From NCBI GenBank assembly GCA_934279105.1, contig CAKQWR010000042.1, forward strand, positions 1-13,074: a DNA stretch of 13,074 nt. Reading direction: 5' to 3'. A program made the position numbers and the translations under genes. This document shows positions 1-7,167 of this stretch, one piece after another. Within the stretch, counting starts at the first letter, position 1, and each line of letters opens with the position of its first letter. This DNA comes from an uncultured Oribacterium sp. (GTDB lineage: Bacteria > Bacillota > Clostridia > Lachnospirales > Lachnospiraceae). The notes below the pieces were generated by a model that saw only the letters and a program-made list of their open reading frames with translations, did no database searches and was not told where the DNA came from.

Positions 1-720
1 GGCGTGAGCAGTCATGTCGGCGAGAAGAAGGTCGTCATCGGCAGCTACCACTTCGTCATGGAGGATGAGCACTGCACGATCCCGGCCGGAGAGGAAGCGA
101 AGCTCGAGTCCATCGACGGCCGCTACTCGAGGATCTACCTCGCCATCGACGGCGAGCTGGCCGCGGTGCTTTGCATTTTCGACCCAGTTCGACAGGAAGC
201 CAGTGAGGTGATCCGTCAACTTCGGATGCTCGGCATCAGTACGATCTGCATGATGACCGGTGATAGTGAACGTACCGCGGCAAGCGTCGCAGCTCAGCTC
301 GGCCTCGATCATTACCAGGCAGAAGTCCTGCCGGAGGATAAGGTGAACTATGTGAAGTCGCGTCGTGCGGCGGGCCATAAGGTCATCATGATCGGCGACG
401 GCATCAACGACTCACCGGCCCTGTCCGAGGCAGATGTCGGTGTCGCCATCGGCTCCGGCGCCGCTATTACGCGCGAAATCGCAGACATCACCATCTCTGC
501 AGACGACCTCATGGAGCTTGTCGTGCTTCGTCGCCTGAGCCGCGCACTCATGAACCGCGTCCACAGCGACTACCGATTCATCGTCGGCTTTAATTCCCTG
601 CTGATCGCCCTCGGCATCGGTGGCCTCATCACACCGTCGACCTCGGCGCTGCTGCACAACAGTTCCACCATGATGGTCGGCATCGACAGCATGACGAATC
701 TGCTGGAGAGCGCTTCATAA
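1..720 (+). CDS. P1B-type heavy-metal-translocating ATPase, C-terminal part (5' end outside window)
   Basis: This is the 3' part of a metal-pumping P-type ATPase of the inner membrane; the reading frame is open from base 1, so the GTG at 4 is internal and not a start. The visible part has the end of the nucleotide-binding domain (HVGEKKVVIGS near the left edge) and the phosphorylation-domain motifs MTGDSERTA (about 253-279) and GDGINDSPAL (394-423), the Mg2+/hinge signature of the family. Two final membrane helices follow, carrying FNS and then HNSST. The catalytic DKTG, the CPx transport motif and any N-terminal HMA domain would lie upstream of the window. The last helix has HNSST rather than the MxxSS of classical Cu+ pumps, so the metal cannot be assigned from this fragment. 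The next gene encodes an HMA metal-binding protein, consistent with a metal-export pair. Family is certain; the metal is not. Confidence 0.95.
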   Translation, partial: GVSSHVGEKKVVIGSYHFVMEDEHCTIPAGEEAKLESIDGRYSRIYLAIDGELAAVLCIFDPVRQEASEVIRQLRMLGISTICMMTGDSERTAASVAAQLGLDHYQAEVLPEDKVNYVKSRRAAGHKVIMIGDGINDSPALSEADVGVAIGSGAAITREIADITISADDLMELVVLRRLSRALMNRVHSDYRFIVGFNSLLIALGIGGLITPSTSALLHNSSTMMVGIDSMTNLLESAS

Positions 721-740
721 AGAAATGAAGGGAAGGCGAG

Positions 741-782
741 TGCAGGCATACGACATCCGAAATTCGGAAGAGCATGCCTGCA
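741..782 (+). other. Imperfect inverted repeat between ATPase and HMA genes
   Basis: TGCAGGCAT (741-749) and ATGCCTGCA (774-782) are perfect 9-bp arms. Between them TCCG/CGGA (756-759, 765-768) can form a second short stem. The 3' side is followed by an AT-rich stretch (GAATTATATT) without a clean T run. It may be a leaky terminator or processing hairpin separating ATPase and HMA-protein expression; that role is inferred. The remainder of 721-845 shows only the ribosome site of the next gene. Confidence 0.45.
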
Positions 783-845
783 GAATTATATTAAGGCGTC
801 GACCTACGTGAGAAATGGTGAATAATCAGGGAAAAAGGAGAAAAC

Positions 846-1211
846 ATGTCAAATCTGATAGTGATTGTCGTACTGCTGTTCATCGTGGCCTGGGCTGTGA
901 AGGAATCTGTACGACATATGCATGGCGAGGGCGGCTGCTGTGGCGGTGGCTCCTGTGAGCGTAGCGCGAAGCCAGAAAAAAAGAAGCTTGAAGGTCCGGT
1001 GCTGCACAGCTACGACTTCCAGATCGAGGGTATGCACTGTGAGAACTGCGCTGCGAGAGTGGCCCGTGCCATCAATGCAATCGATGGTGCATCTGCAGAG
1101 GTGAATTTTCATCAGAAGCGTGCTCACGTCGACTGTGATCGTGACATCATAGCGTCGACGATTATCGCTGCGGTTGCGCAAGCGGGCTATGCGGTGAAAG
1201 AAGCAGAGTGA
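846..1211 (+). CDS. Membrane-tethered heavy-metal-associated (HMA) domain protein with Cys-rich FeoB-associated-like N-terminus
   Basis: The 121-residue protein has one N-terminal membrane helix (about residues 3-18, LIVIVVLLFIVAWAV) and then a Gly/Cys cluster, CCGGGSC, at 31-37. A charged linker and an HMA domain (about 56-119) follow, with the metal-binding loop GMHCENC (Cys65, Cys68). The N-terminal half looks like the short FeoB-associated Cys-rich membrane proteins of Clostridia; the C-terminal half is a CopZ/MerP-type ferredoxin-like fold. The start ATG has AAGGAG at 835-840, five bases upstream. It follows a P1B ATPase by about 125 bases and ends before a strong terminator. I infer a membrane-held metal chaperone or sensor passing Cu+ or another soft metal to the neighbouring pump. 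Alternatives are a buffering protein or one unlinked to that ATPase. Confidence 0.85.
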   Translation: MSNLIVIVVLLFIVAWAVKESVRHMHGEGGCCGGGSCERSAKPEKKKLEGPVLHSYDFQIEGMHCENCAARVARAINAIDGASAEVNFHQKRAHVDCDRDIIASTIIAAVAQAGYAVKEAE

Positions 1212-1270
1212 TATCATCGGAGTGAGCATGTCCATGAATGCATGGACAGCAGTAGATTGGTAAGTATATA

Positions 1271-1314
1271 AAAACCCGAAGATGTGCATGTGTGTTGCGC
1301 ATCTTCGGGTTTTT
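1271..1314. terminator. Bidirectional Rho-independent terminator between convergent genes
   Basis: AAAACCCGAAGATG (1271-1284) pairs perfectly with CATCTTCGGGTTTT (1300-1313), giving a 14-bp stem with A and T tracts on either flank. It therefore works on both strands. It lies between the + strand HMA gene (ends 1211) and the - strand M14 peptidase gene (ends 1346). Confidence 0.92.
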
Positions 1315-1345
1315 ACTGTCTGAAAGGCAGGTGGATTTCAGCGTA

Positions 1346-2638
1346 TCATCGTGTATTGATGTCATAGAGGAGTGCATTCAGCACGTTCTGGTTGCGGCTC
1401 CAGATGGTGTTGATCTGCGCTTCCGGGACCGGGCAGGAGCCGGAGCCGACTTCGAGTGTGATGGATGGAATGCCGCAGGCCGAGGCGTATTCCTTATAGC
1501 TCGCGGATGGCTTGTTGCCTTCTGAACCGCTGTCCATCACATAGCCGGTGGCTGCCTTCGCGATTTCTGCCATGTGCCGACTCTGCTCGTTGACACCGGC
1601 AGGGGAGGAGCCACAGTTCCAGTAGATGACATTGCCCTGCGAATGATAGTTCAGAATCTCGCTGATGTGGTACTGGCTGAGGACGCTGATCAGCGCCTTC
1701 GTTTCGGGCTCGGATTCCGGCATGGCACCCTTGAAGAAGTCCATGGACGGGACGTAGGTCTTATCATCGAGGGCGGCCCACCCGGTCGAGAAGTTTCGGT
1801 TAATGTCTACGCCGCGGATGTTGTTCTTCCAGCGGCGGAAGATCCAGTCCTCGGTACCATAATAGCCGGCGAGTGCACGGTAGTTCGTAATCATCGTCTG
1901 GAAGTCGGCGCGATTAGCGATGTTCTGCACCGCAAGCAGACCAAACTGACTCAGCGATACACCATCCGGATTATTCATCGGTACGAAGTGAATGCCCGTG
2001 GTCTCGAGGAGTGCGGCGGCCGACTGCCCCTGGATGGTGCCGCCGGTTTTCGCAAGCTCGAGGAGTGCATGCAGCTGACGCATGATGAGCTGCGAGCTGA
2101 TGTACTCGCGTCCGTGAATGCTGCCGACCACTAAGATCTGGCGCGGCGCACTGGCGTTGCCGATGGCGACATGGTAGATGCTGCGGCCGTCTGTAGTGGT
2201 TGCGAGCGCGTCGTAGCGGATGCCGCTGTATTGCTGCTTCAGGGCGCGGAGATCGGACTCGAGGTTTGTATAGGTGTAGGTCGTAACTGCCTCACAGTAG
2301 TAGCCGCCCACCGGCGCGGCATAGACATTGGTTGCGAAGGCACCATCCTTCGCAACTTGACTGATGAGCAGCTGATCACTGAGCTTCTGAATCGTAGTGT
2401 TGAGGACTTCGGATGTCCGACGGAGAGTCTCGTCGGATGCCAGACTTTCGCTTACGGAGCGGCTACTCGTCGAAAGACGGTTGCCTGTATTCTGGCTTGT
2501 TGAGCTGCCGGAAACCGGAGGGGCCTTTCGATCACTGAGCGAAATTCCGGATCCGGCCACGGTCGCCGCCTGCACCGGCATCACGAGGCACTGTGCAATC
2601 GCTGTCGCCAGCAGCAGAGTATAGAGTTTCTTTTTCAT
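1346..2638 (-). CDS. Secreted M14-family zinc carboxypeptidase/endopeptidase
   Basis: A 430-residue exported metallopeptidase. The N-terminus MKKKLYTLLLATAIAQ...PVQA is a Sec signal peptide, probably cut after about residue 24-25. A Ser/Thr-rich low-complexity stretch (about 42-66) follows, then the M14 domain from about 120. Zinc ligands are His175 and Glu178 (HGRE) and His332 (NYHSQG); the catalytic Glu is Glu396 (ITLEVG). MNNPDGV (221-227) and RRWKNNIRGVDINRNF (268-283) are typical of M14 enzymes resembling gamma-D-glutamyl-diamino-acid endopeptidases. A role in cleaving cell-wall peptides or dietary peptides outside the membrane is inferred. Start choice: the ATG at 2638 has AGGAGA (2644-2649) five bases upstream; an in-frame ATG 11 codons earlier has no such site. 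It is divergent from the sensing operon and convergent with the HMA gene. Confidence 0.93.
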   Translation of the reverse strand: MKKKLYTLLLATAIAQCLVMPVQAATVAGSGISLSDRKAPPVSGSSTSQNTGNRLSTSSRSVSESLASDETLRRTSEVLNTTIQKLSDQLLISQVAKDGAFATNVYAAPVGGYYCEAVTTYTYTNLESDLRALKQQYSGIRYDALATTTDGRSIYHVAIGNASAPRQILVVGSIHGREYISSQLIMRQLHALLELAKTGGTIQGQSAAALLETTGIHFVPMNNPDGVSLSQFGLLAVQNIANRADFQTMITNYRALAGYYGTEDWIFRRWKNNIRGVDINRNFSTGWAALDDKTYVPSMDFFKGAMPESEPETKALISVLSQYHISEILNYHSQGNVIYWNCGSSPAGVNEQSRHMAEIAKAATGYVMDSGSEGNKPSASYKEYASACGIPSITLEVGSGSCPVPEAQINTIWSRNQNVLNALLYDINTR

Positions 2639-2656
2639 GGATGTCTCCTGAACGAA

Positions 2657-2692
2657 TGGTATAATATACATTTATTTTACATCATATATGTA
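2657..2692. promoter_or_regulatory. AT-rich divergent promoter region with symmetric -10-like elements
   Basis: On the + strand TGGTATAAT (2657-2665) is a consensus extended -10 element. It sits inside the odd palindrome GTATAATATAC (2659-2669), which on the - strand offers TATATT, a 5/6 match to -10 located just upstream of the peptidase ribosome site. A further inverted repeat, TACAT(5)ATGTA, spans 2678-2692. No good TTGACA-like -35 was found for either direction, so promoter use and direction are uncertain. Confidence 0.35.
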
Positions 2693-2720
2693 GACATTGA
2701 CCGGAAAACAGAATAAAAAT

Positions 2721-2766
2721 GCGAAAAAGATGAAATGCTTCATGAAAATAACGCGAAAAAGATGAA
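2721..2766 (+). repeat. Perfect 14-bp direct repeat, candidate regulator-binding sites upstream of sensing operon
   Basis: GCGAAAAAGATGAA occurs at 2721-2734 and again at 2753-2766, start to start 32 bp, close to three helical turns. The pair lies just upstream of a weak candidate promoter (TTGTTT at 2777-2782, 17-bp spacer, TATGCT at 2800-2805) and about 80 bp before the start of the sensing operon. Same-face direct repeats next to a -35 are the usual layout of activator sites. Binding by the operon's own NarL-type regulator is inference. A shortened copy, GCGAAAAACAT, occurs at 7277-7287 in the dctP leader. Confidence 0.6.
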
Positions 2767-2845
2767 GCACTTTCTCTTGTTTCAGAATTTAAAACCGATT
2801 ATGCTATGTTTGATTCTAAATACAATTCTTTTCAGGGGGAGAAGA

Positions 2846-3811
2846 ATGCGAAATATATATCGACTAAAGATCGTCATCGGGCTGTTTTTCGCAGCGCTGC
2901 TGATGGTTCTCTGCGCCCGGGGTGATTTCATTGACCTGCTTCATGTACCAACGAATCAGTGCTTTATCGGTGCGACGTATACATCTTTAAGTGATCCGTT
3001 TTATGAAGTGATCAATGATGAAATCCAGCTCCAGATTAAAAGTAAGGGCGATATCCTGATTACACGTGATCCGAGGGGAGACCAGGAGCGTCAGAATCAG
3101 GAAATCGAGGACATGCTCGACATGGGGATTCAGTTACTCGTTCTAAATCCGGTGGATTATGAAGGCGTGGTGCCTGCACTGAAAAAAGCGAAAGAACGGA
3201 ATGTCCCAGTTATTCTGATCGATTCAAAAGTAAATGATGACCGACTGATTACCTGTATGATTACATCGAATAATTATGGTGCAGGACTTCTGGATGCGCG
3301 TCATCTCATCAGCCAGACGAAAGAGGCTGACATCGCTCTGCTGTTTAACTCAGAGTCTTTTTCGAGCAAAGACCGTCTGGCCGGATTTACGCATACGCTG
3401 GTGCAGAGCGGCAATGCCTACACCTTCCTCGAACGTCGGGATTGTGGCGGCCAGCTGGATCGGGCGATGCAGGTAATGAATGAGCTGATCGAGAAATATC
3501 CGAAAATCGATGCGGTCATGGCAGTCAATGATCAGGCGGCGCTGGGCGCGATGGCGGCACTGGAAGAAAAAGGTATGTTATCATCGACACTGGTGTACAG
3601 TATCGATGGTTCACCGGAAGCGAAGACACTGATCGCAGATGGACTCATGACGGCGACCTCTGCGCAGTCACCGTTCCGTATCGGAAAGATGGCAGCGGAA
3701 GTGGTGTATGAAATCCTGGAAGGGCGGCCGTTTCTGACGAACATCGTCGTTCCGGTTACGCAAATCACCGCTGAAGATATTCAGCGCTTCGGTACGGAGG
3801 GGTGGCAATGA
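2846..3811 (+). CDS. RbsB-like periplasmic-binding-protein (type I fold), probable sensor subunit
   Basis: A 321-residue sugar-binding-type protein. An N-terminal membrane segment (about 8-23) is followed by the two-lobed fold of the ribose-binding family: SDPFY (49-53), DQERQNQEIEDM (79-90), LVLNPVDYEGVVPALKKA (98-115), VPVILIDS (120-127) and ITSNNYGAG (139-147). VNDQAALGAMAAL (227-239) and a C-terminal IGKMAAEVVYEI (279-290) complete it. A Cys is present at residue 23, but the residues before it (MVL) are a poor lipobox, so it is either exported or membrane-anchored. The ATG at 2846 is preceded by AGGGGGAG (2834-2841); an in-frame upstream ATG at 2735 would add 37 residues without a comparable site. 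Its stop overlaps the kinase start (ATGA). Being co-transcribed with a kinase and with no ABC permease genes nearby, it more likely presents ligand to the kinase than feeds a transporter. Confidence 0.88.
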   Translation: MRNIYRLKIVIGLFFAALLMVLCARGDFIDLLHVPTNQCFIGATYTSLSDPFYEVINDEIQLQIKSKGDILITRDPRGDQERQNQEIEDMLDMGIQLLVLNPVDYEGVVPALKKAKERNVPVILIDSKVNDDRLITCMITSNNYGAGLLDARHLISQTKEADIALLFNSESFSSKDRLAGFTHTLVQSGNAYTFLERRDCGGQLDRAMQVMNELIEKYPKIDAVMAVNDQAALGAMAALEEKGMLSSTLVYSIDGSPEAKTLIADGLMTATSAQSPFRIGKMAAEVVYEILEGRPFLTNIVVPVTQITAEDIQRFGTEGWQ

Positions 3812-5115
3812 CGAAAGCAGAAATCCATAGTCCTGTTCTCCGGGCACTGTATCATGCGATTAAGTGGATCAGCATTTTTCTCGTACTTTTTATTTTTGCG
3901 ATACAAATCGTAACACCGGTGTATGCTTCTAAAGTCGGCCAGGCAGAGGTCTTACTGCAGCAGATGGAGTGGCTTCCGTACCGACCGGGTACCCAGGCAC
4001 TGGCAGTGTATCTTGCGGGGGCCGGCATTCTGCTGAGCAGATATTCGAAGGCGGCAGATGCGGATTTTCTCTCCCGTAAGAACTGGTATGTATATTTGCT
4101 CGAGGGCATCCTGTACAGTGCAGCAGCGTTGCTGCTGCAGCAGAACTGCGATAAAATCACCCTGTTTGCCATCGTGGATATGGTCGATGACCCTCGTTCG
4201 CGACATCAGAAGCTTTTTTTGAGTGCCATGATTTTCGTATATCTGCTCTGCAATATGGATTCCGCGACCAGTGCGTTTCATGCAGTTACGCTGAAACAGT
4301 ATCTCTCATTTTACAGTTTGCATACCAGGGCCATGCTCCAGTTTGTGACCGAGAGTCTTTCTGCACTGGAAATGATCTTATTTATTTTATATATGGTGCT
4401 GTTCATCAGTGAGCAGACCAGTGAGAAGCAGAAAGTTCTTCAATTAAATGAACAGCTGGAGGAGGCCAATGAACAGCTGCGGATCTATGCGGAGGAAAGT
4501 GCACATACCGCACAGGTGCAGGAACGAAATCGTCTGGCGCGCGAAATCCATGATACGCTTGGGCATGTGCTGACCGGTATTACGGCGGGCGCCGATGCCT
4601 GTATTCAGATGATGGACGATTCTCCGGAGATGGCACGTCATCAGATGGAGCTGATTGCAGAGACCGCCCGTAATGGTATGACGGATGTACGACGTTCGGT
4701 GAGGGCACTACGCCCGGATTCTCTGGAAAATCTGACTCTTTCTGCTGCACTGCATAAGATGTGTGGCAGTATGGCAGAAAGCAGCGGGACGAATGTTCAG
4801 CTCGAAGAAAATCTGGAGGGCGTGATGTTTTCTCAGGATGAGGAGGATGCCGTATATCGCACCGTCCAGGAAGGCATCACAAATGCGATTCGACATGGAC
4901 ATGCGACGCGTGTAAGTGTCGTCTGTCATATCGAGGATAATATTTTAGACATTACGGTTTCAGATAATGGTATCGGATGTAAAATCGTGACACCAGGATT
5001 CGGCTTGCAGCATATGCAGGAACGCATGCGTATGCTGGGTGGAAGTTTACGATATGAAAGCGGAGATGGTTTCCGAATCGAAGCCAGAATTCCACTGCGG
5101 AAAAAGAATGTTTAG
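3808..5115 (+). CDS. Membrane sensor histidine kinase, HisKA_3 (NarX/LiaS-like) family
   Basis: A 435-residue kinase. Several hydrophobic segments fill the first 200 residues (about 18-38, 63-78, 94-111, 135-149 and 178-200), with no recognisable PAS or GAF domain. A coiled-coil helix (about 203-240, rich in Glu, Gln and Leu) leads to the dimerisation/phosphoacceptor helix ERNRLAREIHDTLGH with His248. The ATPase domain has an N box (GITNAIRHG, Asn359), G1 SDNGIG (385-390) and G2 GFGLQHMQER (397-406). The ATG at 3808 is chosen over the in-frame GTG at 3802 because GGAGG (3796-3800) is seven bases from the ATG but only one from the GTG. The start overlaps the binding-protein stop. It should phosphorylate the regulator encoded immediately downstream; the signal is probably relayed by the flanking binding proteins (inferred). 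Confidence 0.95.
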   Translation: MTKAEIHSPVLRALYHAIKWISIFLVLFIFAIQIVTPVYASKVGQAEVLLQQMEWLPYRPGTQALAVYLAGAGILLSRYSKAADADFLSRKNWYVYLLEGILYSAAALLLQQNCDKITLFAIVDMVDDPRSRHQKLFLSAMIFVYLLCNMDSATSAFHAVTLKQYLSFYSLHTRAMLQFVTESLSALEMILFILYMVLFISEQTSEKQKVLQLNEQLEEANEQLRIYAEESAHTAQVQERNRLAREIHDTLGHVLTGITAGADACIQMMDDSPEMARHQMELIAETARNGMTDVRRSVRALRPDSLENLTLSAALHKMCGSMAESSGTNVQLEENLEGVMFSQDEEDAVYRTVQEGITNAIRHGHATRVSVVCHIEDNILDITVSDNGIGCKIVTPGFGLQHMQERMRMLGGSLRYESGDGFRIEARIPLRKKNV

Positions 5116-5129
5116 AGGGGGAGAACAGG

Positions 5130-5801
5130 ATGATTAAGGTTTTACTGGTCGATGATCAGGAGCTTATTCGACAGAGCTTGAGTTTCGTCATGAGTAAGCA
5201 GGAAGATATCGAAATGGTAGGGACCGCGGGAAATGGTCTGGAGGCTCTGGAAGCGGTCGAAACACTGCAGCCAGATGTGGTACTGCTGGATATTCGCATG
5301 CCGGAAATGGACGGTGTAGAGTGTACCCGCCGCATCAAGCAGGCCTACGACTGGATCAAGGTCATCGTACTGACGACCTTTGATGACGACGAGTATGTAT
5401 TTGATGCGCTTCGATATGGTGCTTCCGGCTATCTTCTGAAGGGAATCTCTGTCGATGGACTCACTAATGCGGTACGGGAAGCTGCACGGGGAGGATCCAT
5501 CATCGCACCGGATGTGGCATCGAAAGTGTTGCAGATGTTTTCTCGTATGGCACAGGGCGATTCGCAGATCCGGGTGGATAAAAAGGATGTCAGTGAGCTT
5601 ACGAAGATGGAGTGGCAGGTGATTCGGGAAGTAGGCTGTGGACTGTCGAATAAGGAAATCGCTGCCCGACTGTTTCTTTCAGAAGGAACGGTGCGAAATT
5701 ATATCAGTAGCGTGTTGCGGAAACTGGAGCTTAGAGACCGAACGCAACTGGCCATCTGGGCGGTACAGACGAAAGGAAGTCAGGTGGAGGCAGATGTATG
5801 A
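5130..5801 (+). CDS. NarL/FixJ-family response regulator (REC + LuxR-type HTH)
   Basis: A 223-residue transcription regulator. The receiver domain (about 1-118) has the acidic pair Asp8/Asp9, phosphoacceptor Asp54 (VLLDIRMPEMDG), Thr82/Thr83 and Lys104. The C-terminal LuxR-type domain (about 155-212) has the recognition region SNKEIAARLFLSEGTVRNYISSVLRK. In place of the usual glutamate-rich LTxRExEVL start it reads LTKMEWQVI, a mild variant. AGGGGGAG (5116-5123) lies six bases before the ATG, and the kinase stop is only 14 bases upstream. The last codons overlap the start of the next gene (ATGA at 5798-5801). Likely targets are its own operon and the adjacent TRAP genes, by inference from position and the repeats at 2721-2766 and 7277-7287. 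Confidence 0.95.
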   Translation: MIKVLLVDDQELIRQSLSFVMSKQEDIEMVGTAGNGLEALEAVETLQPDVVLLDIRMPEMDGVECTRRIKQAYDWIKVIVLTTFDDDEYVFDALRYGASGYLLKGISVDGLTNAVREAARGGSIIAPDVASKVLQMFSRMAQGDSQIRVDKKDVSELTKMEWQVIREVGCGLSNKEIAARLFLSEGTVRNYISSVLRKLELRDRTQLAIWAVQTKGSQVEADV

Positions 5802-7096
5802 GGCGCTTCGGGAAGTGGGCGCTCGCGTTTCTGGCGACGGTCATCGTGATACTGCTGGCAGGAAATCGAAAGGTGGTGCTGGAGATCGGCTTTCCCTGTG
5901 ATAGTTACTGGGGTGTGCCCGGTGAAGACTACTATACGTTTATGGATGATGCAATCGCACGCTTCGAGGCGGCGCATCCGAACGTAAGGGTGAAGTACAC
6001 GAGCGGTATTCTAGGTGAAGATTACAGTGAGTGGCTGAGCGGGCGCTATCTTTTAGGAAGAGAGCCGGATGTCATGGTGATTCTGCCGGAGGATTTCATC
6101 CGTTTGAGCGACAAGGGCGCATTAAAAAGGCTGGAGCCATATAAGCTTACAGATTCACATGTGAACTGGGAGGATTTCTATCCGGCTGCGCTTCAATCCG
6201 GTGCGGATAATGGCATTCAGTATGCCCTGCCACTGGAATGTGTACCGCAGATGATGTTTATTAATAAGACACTTTTACAGAAGGAGGACATTCCTATTCC
6301 GGATAGTGACTGGACCTGGGACGACTTTTACAATATCTGTGAAAAGGTAACGAAAGATACCGATGGAGATAGCATCATCGATCAGTTCGGTGTGTACGAT
6401 TACGGATGGGACGAAGCGATGACCGCCAATGGCTGCTCGCTCGTCAGTGAGGACGGACGCCAGTGTCTCCTGGATCAGACGGCACAGGAAGAAGCGGTCA
6501 GTTTCGCGCAGAAGCTGTTCCGATTAAATCAGGGATCGAAAATCGATGAAAAGACTTTCGATGAAGGCTGTGTTGCTTTTCGTCCACTCTTGTTTTCGGA
6601 GTATCGAGGGTATGAGCCATATCCATGGCGCATCAAACGATCTTCGAATTTCGAGTGGGACTGTATCCCGATGCCGGCAGGAATCAGTGCGGATGCAGGA
6701 AATTACTCCACGCTGAGCACCTTGCTTCTCGGTATCAGCAGTCGGACACGGCATGAAAAACTGGCCTGGGAATTACTGAAAACGATATCCTGCACACAGG
6801 AAATGCAGACCGAAGTGTATACGACCCTGCGAGGAGTGTCGGCACTGCGGAGTGTGACCGAGTCACAGCAAGTGACCGAGATCCTTCGTCAGGATTCACC
6901 GGGTACGGTTTCACTCGGCCTGGAAGTACTGCCACGCATCATGGAAAATGCGGTTGCGCAGCCACAGTTTACGAAGTATCGTGTCGTGATGGAAACCGCC
7001 GATCGTCTTATTACAGAAGTTATGTCAGCCGATCGAAATCTGTTGTTACAGCTCATGCAGGTGCAGCAGGAATTGGATCATTTGCTGACAGAATAA
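5798..7096 (+). CDS. Extracellular solute-binding protein, family 1 (MalE-like), membrane-anchored
   Basis: A 432-residue protein. The N-terminal hydrophobic segment (about 7-21) ends in LLAGN with no Cys, so it is not a classical lipoprotein and may stay anchored by an uncleaved helix. The family 1 fold is shown by DDAIARFEAAHPNVRV (50-65), REPDVMVI (88-95), QYALPLECVPQMMFINK (141-157), DWTWDDFYNI (171-180) and DTDGDSIIDQFGVY (187-200). The start overlaps the response-regulator stop (ATGA), with GGAGG (5786-5790) seven bases upstream, so it is translationally coupled. No sugar ABC permeases or ATPase lie nearby. A role as a second sensory binding protein for the kinase is therefore favoured over transport. 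An orphaned transporter component remains possible. Confidence 0.87.
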   Translation: MRRFGKWALAFLATVIVILLAGNRKVVLEIGFPCDSYWGVPGEDYYTFMDDAIARFEAAHPNVRVKYTSGILGEDYSEWLSGRYLLGREPDVMVILPEDFIRLSDKGALKRLEPYKLTDSHVNWEDFYPAALQSGADNGIQYALPLECVPQMMFINKTLLQKEDIPIPDSDWTWDDFYNICEKVTKDTDGDSIIDQFGVYDYGWDEAMTANGCSLVSEDGRQCLLDQTAQEEAVSFAQKLFRLNQGSKIDEKTFDEGCVAFRPLLFSEYRGYEPYPWRIKRSSNFEWDCIPMPAGISADAGNYSTLSTLLLGISSRTRHEKLAWELLKTISCTQEMQTEVYTTLRGVSALRSVTESQQVTEILRQDSPGTVSLGLEVLPRIMENAVAQPQFTKYRVVMETADRLITEVMSADRNLLLQLMQVQQELDHLLTE

Positions 7097-7104
7097 GAAT
7101 GCTG

Positions 7105-7150
7105 AATAGTCGCCTTTTGTGCATGATGTAACAAAAGAGCGACTATTTTT
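7105..7150 (+). terminator. Rho-independent terminator of the sensing operon
   Basis: AATAGTCGC (7105-7113) pairs with GCGACTATT (7139-7147), continued inward by TTTTGT/ACAAAA (7115-7120, 7131-7136) with one bulged A, and ends in a T run. It lies just after the family 1 binding-protein stop and separates that operon from dctP. Confidence 0.88.
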
Positions 7151-7167
7151 GTGACTTTTAACGGCAA

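Noticed and set aside
849-1289. 146-codon minus-strand frame over the HMA gene
   Set aside because: It runs through the terminator at 1271-1314 and is antisense to a protein with clear CxxC and membrane segment; no ribosome site.
1574-2134. 186-codon plus-strand frame inside the M14 peptidase
   Set aside because: It is antisense to a gene with all zinc ligands and the catalytic Glu; no start signal or family resemblance.
2721-2766. CRISPR-like repeats
   Set aside because: There are only two copies of 14 bp with an 18-bp gap and no cas genes; the layout fits regulator-binding sites.
2735-2845. Upstream in-frame ATG extending the RbsB-like protein by 37 residues
   Set aside because: It overlaps the 14-bp direct repeats, lacks a ribosome site and would bury the membrane segment; AGGGGGAG before the ATG at 2846 decides the start.
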